Source: Dermatophilus congolensis
Lineage (GTDB): Bacteria > Actinomycetota > Actinomycetes > Actinomycetales > Dermatophilaceae
Direction: 5' to 3'
NCBI RefSeq assembly: GCF_900447215.1
Contig: NZ_UFYA01000001.1
Coordinates: 2,232,001 to 2,296,000, forward strand
DNA: 64,000 bases
Both the position numbers and the translations under genes were made by a program. Positions 16,146-25,559 of the stretch are shown here, piece after piece (the stretch's first letter is position 1; the number at the start of each line of letters is the position of its first letter). Below the pieces are notes generated by a model. That model was not told the origin of the DNA. It saw only the letters and a list, made by a program, of their open reading frames with translations, and made no database searches.

Positions 16146-17639
16146 ATGACCGACACCGCGTTCCAAATCGTCGCCATGGTGATCTACCTGGCAGCAATGC
16201 TAGGCATCGGCTGGTACTCCTACCACCGCACCAACGACCTCGGCGACTACATGCTCGGCGGGCGCGACCTCCACCCCGCCGTCGCAGCCCTATCCGCCGG
16301 CGCCGCCGACATGTCCGGATGGCTCCTCATGGGCCTACCAGGAGCCATCTACCTCAAAGGCCTCGTCGAAGCCTGGATCGCCGTCGGCCTGACCCTCGGC
16401 GCCTGGATCAACTGGAAACTCATCGCCCCACGACTACGCGCCTACACCGAAGTCTCCGGAGACTCCATCACCGTCCCCAGCTTCCTAGAAAACCGCCTCC
16501 GCGACCACAGCCACGCTCTACGCATCGCCTCAGGCCTGATCATCCTCATCTTCTTTACCTTCTACGTCTCCTCCGGAATGGTCGCCGGCGGCACCTTCAT
16601 GGAAAGCTCCTTCGGCACCGACTACCTCACCGGCATGCTCATCATCGCCGCCGTCACCGTCACCTACACCCTCTTCGGCGGCTTCCTCGCAGTCTCCTAC
16701 ACCGACTTCGTCCAAGGTCTCATGATGGTCCTGGCCCTCATCGCCGTCCCCATCGCCGCACTCATCGCCATCGGCACCGGCAACTTCACCACCGAAATCA
16801 ACGCAGCCAACCCCACCGCCCTGTCCTTCACCCACGGCGCCACCACCATCGGCGTCATCTCCTCACTCGCCTGGGGCCTGGGCTACTTCGGACAACCCCA
16901 CATCGTCACCCGCTTCATGGCCCTACGCAGCCCCGCCGAAGCCATCGCCGGACGCCGCATCGGCATCGGCTGGATGCTCTTCTCCGTCGGCGGCGCAATC
17001 ATCACCGGCCTCGTCGGCATCGCCTACTTCAGCCGCAACCCCGACCTAGCCATCACCAACCCCGAAACCGTCTTCATCCGCCTAGGCCAACTCCTCTTCC
17101 ACCCCCTCATCGCCGGATTCATGCTCGCCGCAGTCCTGGCCGCCATCATGAGCACCATCGCCAGCCAACTCATCGTCACCTCCTCAGCACTCATCGAAGA
17201 CATCTACAAAGCCCTCGGAAAAACACCCCACCACGACAGCCACTACGTACGCCTCGGACGCCTCGCCGTCCTAGCCGTATCCGTCATCGCCGCGCTCCTA
17301 GCCCTAGACCCCAAATCCACCATCCTCGAACTCGTCGCCTTCGCCTGGGCCGGATTCGGCGCCGCCTTCGGCCCCACCATCCTGCTATCCCTCTACTGGC
17401 GAAAACTCACCACCGCAGGAGCCCTCGCCGGCATGATCACCGGCGCCACCCTCGTAGCCATCTGGCGACCCCTCAGCGGCGGAATCTTCGACATCTACGA
17501 GATCATCCCCGGCTTCCTCGGACACCTCCTCATCGCCTGCGCCATCAGCCTGGCCACCCACAAACCCAACCCCACCATCGACACCGAATTCGACGAACAC
17601 AAACGCCGGGCAAACAACTTCACCCAACCGGCCACCTAA
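16146..17639 (+). CDS. putP: Sodium/proline symporter (SSS family)
   Basis: The 497-residue protein has about 13 membrane helices and the landmarks of PutP. The N-terminus YLAAMLGIGWYSYHRTNDLGDYMLGGRDL is followed by LSAGAADMSGWLLMGLPGAIY, which includes the sodium- and proline-binding segment. LGYFGQPHIVTRFMALRS and the conserved FMLAAVLAAIMSTIASQLIV helix come later. These features separate PutP from the pantothenate or glucose members of the solute:sodium symporter family. It should bring proline into the cell with sodium. The gene lies 22 bases after the thioesterase gene and overlaps the end of the opposite-strand gene by four bases. Osmotic or catabolic control is possible but no operator beyond the upstream CRP-like dyad was seen. 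Confidence 0.92.
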   Translation: MTDTAFQIVAMVIYLAAMLGIGWYSYHRTNDLGDYMLGGRDLHPAVAALSAGAADMSGWLLMGLPGAIYLKGLVEAWIAVGLTLGAWINWKLIAPRLRAYTEVSGDSITVPSFLENRLRDHSHALRIASGLIILIFFTFYVSSGMVAGGTFMESSFGTDYLTGMLIIAAVTVTYTLFGGFLAVSYTDFVQGLMMVLALIAVPIAALIAIGTGNFTTEINAANPTALSFTHGATTIGVISSLAWGLGYFGQPHIVTRFMALRSPAEAIAGRRIGIGWMLFSVGGAIITGLVGIAYFSRNPDLAITNPETVFIRLGQLLFHPLIAGFMLAAVLAAIMSTIASQLIVTSSALIEDIYKALGKTPHHDSHYVRLGRLAVLAVSVIAALLALDPKSTILELVAFAWAGFGAAFGPTILLSLYWRKLTTAGALAGMITGATLVAIWRPLSGGIFDIYEIIPGFLGHLLIACAISLATHKPNPTIDTEFDEHKRRANNFTQPAT

Positions 17640-18400
17640 CCCCCAACCCGAGGCAACAACACCTCCAACTCACCGGTACCGTCCCGGAGGCGAGCACGCG
17701 CCAACGGAGTCTTCTCCACCTGCACCAACGCATCCACCACCGGGCGGTACCGGGCACTAGACAACGACGAAAACTCACCCACCCGCTCCCCAGCAACCCG
17801 CACCTCAACACCCGGCTCCCCCACATGCCGACCACAACTCAACGTCGTCGGATGCAACGTCACCCACTCCACCACCTCACGCGCCACCCGAGCCACCGCC
17901 TCAGCACTCATCGACCGCGCCGGAACCGTCACCACACACTCCGGCACCAACGGCTCCACACCCTCAGGAGCACCCAACATCAACCGCAAATGCTCCGGCT
18001 CCACCACCCGCAACGACAATACCGGCACAAAACCAGGCCCCTCACCAAAGGTCACCACCCCCTCACAGGAGACCCGCACCCCCTCCTGCTGAGCCCGCAA
18101 CAACGTCCCCCGCCACAACGGCGCCTGCCCCGCCGGCAACACCCCCACCACCACACCATCAACCTCAACCACCACACCACCACGGCCCTCCAACGCCACC
18201 AACCACGCCGTCACACTCACCCGCCCCGCACGCCCCGACACCCGCAGACCAGAAACCAACGACGAGATCACCGACTCCAACGCCACCCCATACACACCCT
18301 CACTGACCACACGCATCCCCCGCACCGACGGCAACCGCACCACCGAACCCCGCCGCGCCACAACCTCACTACTGACCAAAACAACCCGCTCCCAACTCAC
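17636..18400 (-). CDS. Hypothetical protein with two HIRAN-like repeats
   Basis: I do not recognise a named family. The protein, about 254 residues from a GTG at 18400, contains two similar segments. One is VVVEVDGVVVGVLPAGQAPLWRG. The other is VEVRVAGERVGEFSSLSSARYRP with a following LVQVEKTPLARARL. Each has the order strand, G-x-x-V-G, short helix, as in HIRAN-type modules found with DNA-processing proteins in actinobacteria; this is inference. A longer frame reaches 18496, only 12 bases from the divergent DUF418 gene, which would leave no room for two promoters. The stop overlaps the putP stop by four bases. Its codons are rich in GTG and GGG, opposite to its neighbours. Confidence 0.55.
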   Translation of the reverse strand: MSWERVVLVSSEVVARRGSVVRLPSVRGMRVVSEGVYGVALESVISSLVSGLRVSGRAGRVSVTAWLVALEGRGGVVVEVDGVVVGVLPAGQAPLWRGTLLRAQQEGVRVSCEGVVTFGEGPGFVPVLSLRVVEPEHLRLMLGAPEGVEPLVPECVVTVPARSMSAEAVARVAREVVEWVTLHPTTLSCGRHVGEPGVEVRVAGERVGEFSSLSSARYRPVVDALVQVEKTPLARARLRDGTGELEVLLPRVGG

Positions 18401-18508
18401 GCCCCCAACGGAGACACCCAACACAACACAGCCCACCAACGGCAGACCGACATCACGTCGGCACCCCCACCCCAACCCTGAGCCAAACCCCCTCACTACC
18501 CTTTCCTC

Positions 18509-19590
18509 ATGACGCCACGCCGCCTGCCCACACCCGACATCGCCCGCGGCGCCATGCTCCTACTCATCGCCCTAGCCAACGCCACCAGCTGGGCCCCGCA
18601 CCCCCCACCAACACCACCCCCACCATCGGACCCAACGAACTATGGGTCCTCATCCGCGGACTCTTCATCGACGCACGCGCCTATCCCCTCTTTTCCATCC
18701 TCGTCGGATTCGACATCGCCACCATCGCCAGCCGAGCAACCACAACCCCCACCATCCTCTACCGCCGCGCCGCCGCTCTTACCCTCATAGGCCTGCTCCA
18801 CAACTTCCTCTTCTCCGGAGACGTCCTAGCCACCTACGGCCTCACCATCGCCCTACTCACCCCGCTCATCACCACCAAACACCCCAACACCACCGCACTG
18901 ACCATCACAGCCCTTGGCTTCACCGCCCTCGCACTGGCCACCACCACCTTCATCGGCTTCAACCCCACCGATCAAACCCCCGAATCCAACGGCCCCTACC
19001 TACTCGAATGGCTCGGAAAAACCATCTCCTCAATACCCACCACCGCCGTCATCCCCTGCATCATCATCGGCATATTCATCCAGCGCACCACCCTCCTAAG
19101 CCACCCCCACCGCCACCGACGCCTCCTAGCCACGACCGCAGCCACCGGCCTGCTCATCGGCGCACTCACCGCCATCCCCCCGACCCTGACCTACATCGGC
19201 ATCACCATCAGCCCACTAATCCCCTGGACTATCGCCCTCGACACCCTGGGCAGCTATTTCGGCGGCCTAGGCTGGCTCGCCCTCATCACCCTGACCCTCA
19301 GCTACACCAACCCCACGCACCACCCCACCACCAGCGGATACAGCCCCCGCGCCATCCTCACCGCCATCGGCAAACGCTCTATGACCTGCTACCTGCTCCA
19401 AAGCGCGCTCTTCGCTCTGCTACTACCCGCCAACAGCGGCCCTGTCACCGAAATCCACGCCGCCGCCATCGCCGTCATCATCTGGCTCATCACAGCATTG
19501 ACCGCCACCATCTTCGACCGAGCCGGAATTCCCGGCCCGGCCGAATGGGTGACACGACGCCTCATCTACGCAGGCGTTCCCCGCGACTGA
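18509..19590 (+). pseudogene. DUF418-type membrane protein with a -1 frame break
   Basis: The start MTPRRLPTPDIARGAMLLLIALANATSW is the usual N-terminus of DUF418/YeiB-like membrane proteins (DxARG...LxLLGILLVN). It lies in one frame. From 18601 the continuation is in another frame: ELWVLIRGLFIDARAYPLFSILVGFDIA is followed by about eight membrane helices to the stop at 19590. The switch falls at a run of six C (18601-18606). Adding one C joins the halves into one protein of about 360 residues, normal for the family. It may be a real frameshift, slippage or a sequencing error. The last 25 bases overlap the end of the convergent A-T-TE gene. Function of the family is unknown; a role in small-molecule transport has been proposed. 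Confidence 0.75.
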
Positions 19591-22217
19591 CCCTGCTGAC
19601 CAACAGAACTCGCCTCACGCAACACCTCACGCTCCAACGGGCCACATGCCTGCGCAGCCTGCTCAACCTCCGCAGCGATCAACCGCGCCAACCCCTGCGC
19701 ATTCGGATCACGCAACATCGTCATGTGATCACCCCCGGTCTCCACCAACTTCCACGAACCGGACAAAAAGTCCGACCAATGACGACGCATTGCCTGCTCA
19801 GGACTATCAGCCACCACCACTAACACCCGCCCCGCATACGGGTCCGTCCGATACCGTGCAGTCAACACTTGACTCTGGGCGTGGAAACGCCAGTACTGCC
19901 CCAGCCCTGGCGTAGGTACCAAACCAGTCACAGCCAACCCCACCAAGTCACGGGCCCGCCGCTTCAACGACTTCTGCGGAGTTTCCGGCTGCCACTGCGG
20001 GTCCGGGGGGAAAGAATCCAGCACCATCAACGTGGCCACTTTCTCCCCCGCGGCTTCCAACTGCTTAGCCACCTCCAACGCCACCAAGCCACCAAAGCTA
20101 TGTCCGGCAATGAAATACGGTCCGTGCGGCTGGATACTACGAATCGCACGCACATCACGACGCGCTACCGCCTCCACTGACCAGTCCGGCAGCCCACGCA
20201 CTTCCAACGCATGGGATTGCAACGCATATACCGGGCGTCCTTGCGGCAGATGACGCACCACCGGCACAAACCCCACACCCAAGCCACCGCCACCAGCGAT
20301 AAAGAAAATCGGCTCTTGGTCACCAGCAGTACGTAATTCGCTGACAATCTGGTGACGCCGCTGCGGACGACGCCGAAGCTGCCGCGCATACTGCGCCAAC
20401 GTCGGCGCCTCCACCAGTGTTTGTGATGTCACCTGATCGGGGCGAATACGCAGATCCTCAACAACTCGGGTCAGCAGCTCCTCCGCTGCTAGTGAGTCAC
20501 CGCCGAGTTCAAAGAAGTCACTATCGCGCCCAATCTGGTCAGTTCCCAGTACTTCTTCCCAGATACCAGCAACTAACCGTTCCCACTCTGTCTTGGGTGC
20601 TTCTCCCACCGCTGGGGCCGGAACCGGTGGCAAAGCGGCACGATCTAGCTTGCCCCGCTCTGTGCGTGGCAACGCATCAACGAACACGACAGCTTCGGGA
20701 ACAAGGTGGCTCGAAAGGCGTATGCGCAGCTGGGCACGTACTGAGGCGGCTCCTGGGCGCTCTGCAGAGCTCACCACGTACGAGACCAGACGGTACTGGC
20801 CGTTGTCTTCAGGTCGAGGCATCCCCACAGTTACCGACTCGATCACCTCGGGCAGCGTGGACAACACCGCATCAACTTCACCGGGCTCGACGAGGTAGCC
20901 ACGCACTTTCACTGAATGGTCTCGCCGTCCCAACAGCCGCAGATTGCCGGAATCGTCGAAGGTGCCGATATCCCGGCTGAGGAACCATGCGTCCCCGATG
21001 GCGTCATGGCCGAACGCAGCCGCCGAGGCTGATTCGTCTCCCCAATACCCACTCGCCACGTATTTGCGGTGAACGGCCACTAATCCTGTGCCTGGTGCCA
21101 GTGGAGGTAGATCGTCTTGGCCGCCAGTGATATGTGCAGCTGTTGCTGCGTCCACGAGTTCCACACGGGTGAATCCGACCGGGCGCCCTACTGGCAGTGC
21201 ACCTTCGAGCGTGGGGTGGTCTGCAGCAATAACGTATTCAGCGATGAGGCCGGTCTCAGATGATCCGTATCGGTTCCGCACCACGCATTCGGGTGACAGC
21301 AGCGTCCGGATTCGCTCTACGTCGCAGCCTTGGGCTGCTTCTCCTGCGATTGTTACTGAGCGAAGACGTTCTAGCAGTGCTGGGTCGGGCCCGGTGGCGG
21401 CGAATGCGCGGCAGATGGCTGGGCTGGCTTGCATGACGGTGCATTTGTTTTTGTGTAGCCAGGCTGCCAGGGGGGCGATGCCGTGTTCGCGGGTGTCGAA
21501 GAGTCGAGTGATGGCTCCGACGGTGATACCGGCGATGGTGGCCATGAGGCCGGCGTGGAATGCCATGGGGAGGTTGTGGGCGATGATGTCGTTGGCGTCG
21601 TAGCAGCCGGTAGCTAGGGAGTTGTCCCAGGCATCCATGACCAGCATGCGTTGGTCGTTGACCACGATTTTGGGGGTGCCGGTGGAGCCGGAGGTCAGGG
21701 CGAGGACGGCGGGCAGGGCTGGGTCGGTGGGGTTACGCCAGAGGTGGCGTGCGCGGGCGTTGGGCAGGGTGGTGACGTCGATGGTGGTGGTGCCGAGGTC
21801 GGCGGCGACTTTGGCGAGTCCGTCGGCGTGTAGGACGCAGCGGGCTCCAGTGCGTTTGATTTGGTCAGCTAGGCGGGGGGCGGGGGCGCGGGAGTCCAGG
21901 ACGACAACGGGGTGTCCGGAGCCGATGATGCCGAGGATGGTGGCGACGGCGCGGGCGGTGTGTCCTTGGAGGACAGCTACGGGCAGTGGGTGTCCGGTGT
22001 CATCGACGGCGTCGGTTAGTGGTCCGAGGTGGGTTTCGATGAGGGCGCGGATGCTGGCTGCTTCGGCGGCCAGGGTGTTGTAGGTGACGTTGCGGGTGGC
22101 GTCGGTGATGGCCAGTGCTTCTGGTGCGGCTTTGACGATTGTGGCGATGCGTGCGATGACACCGCGTTCTGCGTCTTCACTGGTGAGTGCCGGGATATTT
22201 CGCAGCGTGTTTTTCAT
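19566..22217 (-). CDS. Single-module NRPS-like enzyme, adenylation-carrier-thioesterase
   Basis: The 883-residue protein has three domains. The adenylation domain (about 1-525) shows LALTSGSTGTPKIV (A3, about 173), NRYGSSETG (315-323), SRDIG with Asp416, GRRDHSVKVRGYLVEPGEVD (430-449) and the catalytic Lys523 in RTERGKLDR. The carrier domain has FFELGGDSLAAEEL, with Ser575 for phosphopantetheine. The thioesterase domain (about 630-860) has GHSFGG (Ser707), Asp734 and His831. There is no condensation domain. At the usual FDAS position the protein reads PMAFHAG, as in acyl- or aryl-acid ligases, so the Asp that binds an amino group seems absent. This suggests activation of a carboxylic or keto acid. 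ATG 22217 follows GGGAGAGG. No phosphopantetheinyl transferase or MbtH gene is adjacent. Confidence 0.85.
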   Translation of the reverse strand: MKNTLRNIPALTSEDAERGVIARIATIVKAAPEALAITDATRNVTYNTLAAEAASIRALIETHLGPLTDAVDDTGHPLPVAVLQGHTARAVATILGIIGSGHPVVVLDSRAPAPRLADQIKRTGARCVLHADGLAKVAADLGTTTIDVTTLPNARARHLWRNPTDPALPAVLALTSGSTGTPKIVVNDQRMLVMDAWDNSLATGCYDANDIIAHNLPMAFHAGLMATIAGITVGAITRLFDTREHGIAPLAAWLHKNKCTVMQASPAICRAFAATGPDPALLERLRSVTIAGEAAQGCDVERIRTLLSPECVVRNRYGSSETGLIAEYVIAADHPTLEGALPVGRPVGFTRVELVDAATAAHITGGQDDLPPLAPGTGLVAVHRKYVASGYWGDESASAAAFGHDAIGDAWFLSRDIGTFDDSGNLRLLGRRDHSVKVRGYLVEPGEVDAVLSTLPEVIESVTVGMPRPEDNGQYRLVSYVVSSAERPGAASVRAQLRIRLSSHLVPEAVVFVDALPRTERGKLDRAALPPVPAPAVGEAPKTEWERLVAGIWEEVLGTDQIGRDSDFFELGGDSLAAEELLTRVVEDLRIRPDQVTSQTLVEAPTLAQYARQLRRRPQRRHQIVSELRTAGDQEPIFFIAGGGGLGVGFVPVVRHLPQGRPVYALQSHALEVRGLPDWSVEAVARRDVRAIRSIQPHGPYFIAGHSFGGLVALEVAKQLEAAGEKVATLMVLDSFPPDPQWQPETPQKSLKRRARDLVGLAVTGLVPTPGLGQYWRFHAQSQVLTARYRTDPYAGRVLVVVADSPEQAMRRHWSDFLSGSWKLVETGGDHMTMLRDPNAQGLARLIAAEVEQAAQACGPLEREVLREASSVGQQGQSRGTPA

Positions 22218-22657
22218 TATTGGACCTCTCCCCCGCGGTGGTTGTGGTGTCCCCACCGGTTCCCCTGTTTTTTCAAGGCCGTTCTTAGTTCGGCACGAGC
22301 GAGTATGTCCAACGGGGTTAGGGGTGAGTCGGGGTGTGGGCGCGCTTCCACAGATAAGCGAAATGGGTGCGCTGTGAATGTGGTTGTGGCGTTGTCGGGT
22401 TGATGCGGCTTGTTGGTTGGTTGGGTGTCGACATCAGGGTGGGGGTGGCTGGGGTGGGGTCGTTCGTAGCCGAATCGTTATCGCTGTCAGATGACATACG
22501 CACTAGATGGAGTGATCCAATTATTTTGCCGGCATCGAAGACCGGCTCACGTGACGGTGCTTGTTGGGGGATGGCAGGGCCGCGCACGTAGCGGCCCCCG
22601 AGGGGTGAGGGAGTTGGCCGCTTATTGACACACGCTTCTACCCATAAGGGGAACAAC
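22218..22657. other. Intergenic region between the A-T-TE gene and the secreted-protein gene
   Basis: About 440 bases contain no convincing gene. The region should hold divergent promoters. TGTCA-GA-TGACA at 22485-22496 is a 12-base palindrome that could be an operator. Other open frames here lack ribosome sites and family features. Confidence 0.45.
22485..22496. promoter_or_regulatory. Small palindrome, possible operator
   Basis: TGTCA and TGACA are perfect inverted arms with a two-base spacer. It lies between divergent genes, 162 bases before the secreted-protein start. It is short, so chance occurrence is possible. Confidence 0.25.
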
Positions 22658-23854
22658 ATGTCTGTGATCAGTCGTAGTGGTGTATCTGCGTTCGTTGCTG
22701 TGGGGGTGGGCCTGTGTTCGTTTGCAGTTGCCGCCATGGCGGCGCCACCTGCTGCTGGATCTGATGTTTTTTCCGCCCGGCAGGTCAGTGCGTTGGCTCA
22801 GGTTGGTGGTCGGGGTAGTCAGGTAGATGGTGCAGCTTCAACGGGGGTGAGGCGTTCGCAAGAGGTGGCTGGGTTTACTCCGGTGGTCACGCTTGGGTCC
22901 TCTGCTGAGTTGGGGCGGGCGATCTCTGCAGCCAGTCCTGATGAGCAAACTGTGTTTGTTTTGTATGCCGTAGATGGCCAGGCCGTGGTGCAGCGAATCG
23001 TGACGAAAGAGGATGGGAAACCGTGTATTTCGACGTGGCGTTTGGGTAACTATCAGCCAGGTCACACGAATACAGGTGTGGTTGATGCGAGTTCTCCTGA
23101 AGATGTGTGGGTGACTACGGGATCGCAGCTGCATCATTTTGATGGGCGTCGTTTCACGTTAGTGAAGTTGCCTGAAGGAATGGGGACTACACAGACGGTT
23201 AAGGATGTGCCTGGCCCCGGGGCTTTTGTTTCCTTGGGTGGCGATAGGGGTGGCCAGGTGTATCGGGCGGTGGTGCGCGATTGTGGTGTGAGGTGGCAGC
23301 GTTTGCCGGTGGCGTCTCGACCTGATCGTCCTGGGGAAACGTATACGTTTCACAAGCTGAACTATGCCGGGGGGACGCTGTTCGGTATGGACAGCACTGA
23401 GGTGAATGGGTATTTGCCGTTCACTGTGTTTGAGATGGGCAAGGATGGGTGGGTTTCCCGGTATGAGGCAGCTCACTTTTTTGCTGGTGGTGGGGTGCGG
23501 AGTTTTACATGGTTGACGCCTAAGGCAGATCGGCATATCACGTTGGGGTTGGCGTCTTCTCCTCGCGGTGAGTTGAAGCCGTATTGCAATGGGTGGAATG
23601 GGGATGCTGCGGCTGCTTCGGGGGTGTCGTGTACGTCGACGGCGGGGTCGGGTAAGGCAGCGTTGTTGGCTGATGGACGCATGGTGACGGGGTCTTTTAC
23701 TCAGCGTCCTGCCTCGGGTGAGGACACTGAGGTGCAGTTGTCGGGGGATCTTGGTGGGGGTGTTTACGCGATGGCGGGGTCGTTGGTTGGCAGTGCTGCG
23801 TGGGCGGTTACTGGTGATGGAGAGGATCTGGTTTTGCAGCGTTATCGGGGGTGA
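22658..23854 (+). CDS. Secreted hypothetical protein, probable beta-rich fold
   Basis: The 398-residue protein begins with a signal peptide (SGVSAFVAVGVGLCSFAVAAMAAPPAAGS) that ends near residue 30. The mature part has repeated short strands with aromatic and glycine turns, such as SPEDVWVTTGSQLHHFDG, GAFVSLGGDRGGQVYRAVV and GGVYAMAGSLVGSAAWAVTG. They recall beta-propeller or YCF48/Kelch-like sensor blades. No catalytic motif is visible and I do not recognise a family. Cysteines in two pairs (PYCNGW and GVSCTS; DCGVRW and KPCIS) may form disulphides outside the cell. The ATG at 22658 follows AAGGGG. The gene could share the divergent control region with the A-T-TE enzyme. Confidence 0.65.
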   Translation: MSVISRSGVSAFVAVGVGLCSFAVAAMAAPPAAGSDVFSARQVSALAQVGGRGSQVDGAASTGVRRSQEVAGFTPVVTLGSSAELGRAISAASPDEQTVFVLYAVDGQAVVQRIVTKEDGKPCISTWRLGNYQPGHTNTGVVDASSPEDVWVTTGSQLHHFDGRRFTLVKLPEGMGTTQTVKDVPGPGAFVSLGGDRGGQVYRAVVRDCGVRWQRLPVASRPDRPGETYTFHKLNYAGGTLFGMDSTEVNGYLPFTVFEMGKDGWVSRYEAAHFFAGGGVRSFTWLTPKADRHITLGLASSPRGELKPYCNGWNGDAAAASGVSCTSTAGSGKAALLADGRMVTGSFTQRPASGEDTEVQLSGDLGGGVYAMAGSLVGSAAWAVTGDGEDLVLQRYRG

Positions 23855-23919
23855 GGTTATGGCTGGAGTCGGGGCGTCTGTTGTTGGGGCGCACCCGGCT
23901 TGGCCGTGTGGTTGGGTGG

Positions 23920-23939
23920 ATTCACCCTCCATGGTGAAT
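23920..23939 (+). terminator. Weak hairpin after the secreted-protein gene
   Basis: ATTCACC (23920-23926) and GGTGAAT (23933-23939) pair around six bases, and TCTTTGGG follows. It lies 65 bases after the stop codon and could end the transcript. Confidence 0.35.
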
Positions 23940-24003
23940 TCTTTGGGTCTTCAGCGGTTCTAGGATGAGATCACTGTTTTGACTCGATTCGTGGGGAGTC
24001 ACC

Positions 24004-24759
24004 GTGACACATCATCGCTTTGCTGCCGCCGTGTCGCTGACGTGCGCCTTGGCTCTGGCTGGCTGCGGTAAGTCTGCATCCTCGCCGACGCCTGCTAACA
24101 CGAGTCGGCCTGCATCGTCACATGCTTCTGCTGCTACTTCGGGGGCGGCAACGGCTGATTCGACGGGTGATGCAGAAGATTTGGGATATGTGGCTGCGAC
24201 GATTCCGTTGAATGACGAGATTGTTGAGGCGGCGCGTTTGGCGTTGGATCCGCGGCATCGGGCGAGCGCGAAGGTGCAGGCCGCGGCGACGCAGATTCGG
24301 CGTACTGCTGAGGTGCGTGCGGCGATGTTGACGAGTTGGCGTGATGAGTGGACTCAGAATGCTGAGCAGACTGCGGCGCCGACGAAGGCGACTGATCCTG
24401 CGCAGAGTCCGGGTAAGCCATCTGCTGGGCGCCATGGGGCTACCTCAGCGAGTTCCTCGCAGTTGTCTTCGGATGAGGATATGGGTGATGAGGAGAAGGA
24501 TGGCGCTGATCCGGATGATTTGGAGGGGTTGGCGGCGGCCTCGGGTACGCAGTTTGATGCGTTGTGGCTACAGCACATGATTGACCTGGATACGACGCAT
24601 ATTGATTTAGCGGAGAATGCCGCGGAGACCACGGAGAATCCGGAGTTGCGTGAGTTCGCGTTGCAGGCGGCTAAGCAGCACACTCAGGAGGTGCGGCAGC
24701 TGCGGGCGTTGTTGACTGGTGGTCCGGATGATTCTCGTGGCGCTAAGGGCAAGCGTTGA
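24004..24759 (+). CDS. DUF305-type lipoprotein
   Basis: The 251-residue protein starts with GTG at 24004. It has a lipoprotein signal (LTCALALAGCGKS), with the lipobox Cys at residue 21. A serine/threonine/alanine-rich linker follows. Two four-helix segments match the DUF305 fold: IVEAARLALDPRHRASAKVQAAATQI and, after an acidic low-complexity spacer (EDMGDEEKDGADPDD), FDALWLQHMIDLDTTHIDLAENAAE...LREFALQAAKQHTQEVRQLRALL. DUF305 proteins are ferritin-like helical bundles whose His residues may bind copper or other metals. Here one HMI motif with H-x-x-H-like spacing is kept, but the first half lacks its usual Met/His pair, so binding may be reduced. It is exported to the outer face of the membrane. 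Function unknown. Confidence 0.75.
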   Translation: MTHHRFAAAVSLTCALALAGCGKSASSPTPANTSRPASSHASAATSGAATADSTGDAEDLGYVAATIPLNDEIVEAARLALDPRHRASAKVQAAATQIRRTAEVRAAMLTSWRDEWTQNAEQTAAPTKATDPAQSPGKPSAGRHGATSASSSQLSSDEDMGDEEKDGADPDDLEGLAAASGTQFDALWLQHMIDLDTTHIDLAENAAETTENPELREFALQAAKQHTQEVRQLRALLTGGPDDSRGAKGKR

Positions 24760-24782
24760 GTGGTGTGGCGGCTTGGCGCTGC

Positions 24783-25157
24783 TTAGGTGAGGCTGATGCC
24801 TAGTGCTGTGCCGATGGCTGCGGCGGTGAGGGTACAGGTGAGGTTGGCGGCGGTGTTGATGCAGGCGGTGGCGTAGCGGTGGTGGCGTAGCTGGTTGGTG
24901 GTATCTGCGGCGAAGGTGGAGTAGGTGGTGAGTGCGCCGCAGTAGCCGGTGGTGAGCAGGAGTTGCCATTGGGTTGAGGTCAAGGGGGTGAGGGTGTGTT
25001 GGGTAGTGATGGTGGTGATGAGGTTGATCAGGAGTGAGCCGAGGGTGTTGGCGGTGAGGATTCCCCAGGGGAAAGTGTGGTGTGGGGTGTGGGTGGTGAT
25101 GAGGTGTCGGGTGATGGCGCCTATTGCGCCTCCGATGGCGACGAGGAGGGCGTTCAT
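24783..25157 (-). CDS. crcB: Fluoride ion channel subunit CrcB (second copy)
   Basis: The 124-residue protein has four membrane helices and the Fluc/CrcB signatures. GGAIGAITRHLI is near the start. WGILTANTLGSLLINLI follows in helix two. GYCGALTTYSTFAADT carries the T-x-S-T-F track that lines the pore. CrcB proteins form dual-topology dimers that expel fluoride. Actinobacteria often have two neighbouring crcB genes whose products form a heterodimer, and a second copy lies directly upstream here. The ATG at 25157 is right at the start of the fold. The restored end of the first copy would overlap this ATG by four bases (ATGA), so the pair was translated together. No fluoride riboswitch was identified. 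Confidence 0.9.
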   Translation of the reverse strand: MNALLVAIGGAIGAITRHLITTHTPHHTFPWGILTANTLGSLLINLITTITTQHTLTPLTSTQWQLLLTTGYCGALTTYSTFAADTTNQLRHHRYATACINTAANLTCTLTAAAIGTALGISLT

Positions 25158-25559
25158 GGGGTGGTTTTTTGGTGGCGAGGTGGTGTCCGAGTGCTGCGGC
25201 GCTGATGGCCAGGGTGGGGGTGAGGATGAGGTAGAGGGCGGCGGTGGGCCAGGTGGGGGGGTGGTGAGGAGGTTGGTGTTTTCGTGGGCGTAGGTGGAGA
25301 AGGTGGTGTAGCCGCCGAGGAGGCCGGTGCCGAGGAAGGGGCGTAGGTAGGGGGAGGTGGTGCGGTGGGTGAGGGTGCCGGTGAGGGTTCCCATGAGGAG
25401 GCATCCGGTGGTGTTGATGAGCAGGGTGGTGGTGGGGAGGGTTCCGGGGGTGGTGGGCCAGGTGGTGGTGAGTGTCCAGCGGATGAGGGCGCCTAGGGCG
25501 CCTCCTGCGCCGATGATTGCGGTGATTGTGGTGGGGTGGGGTGGGGTGGCGCTGTTCAC
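25154..25559 (-). pseudogene. crcB: crcB, first copy, frameshifted
   Basis: From GTG 25559 the N-terminal three quarters of CrcB are clear: IIGAGGALGALIRWTL, TTTLLINTTGCLLMGTLTG and GTGLLGGYTTFSTYAHENTNLL. Then the frame becomes proline/serine-rich and runs on into the second crcB. The lost C-terminal helix (PTWPTAALYLILTPTLAISAAALGHHLA) is present in another frame. The break lies at a run of seven G on the plus strand (25255-25261), where one base seems missing. A second one-base shift at six T (25165-25170) would restore a stop that overlaps the next start. Both sites are homopolymers, so sequencing error is a real alternative. As written, the last helix is lost. Confidence 0.75.

Noticed and set aside
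16319-18481. Long plus-strand open frame of about 720 codons.
   Set aside because: It is a frame shadow of putP, and antisense to the hypothetical gene. It consists of Arg/His/Pro runs only.
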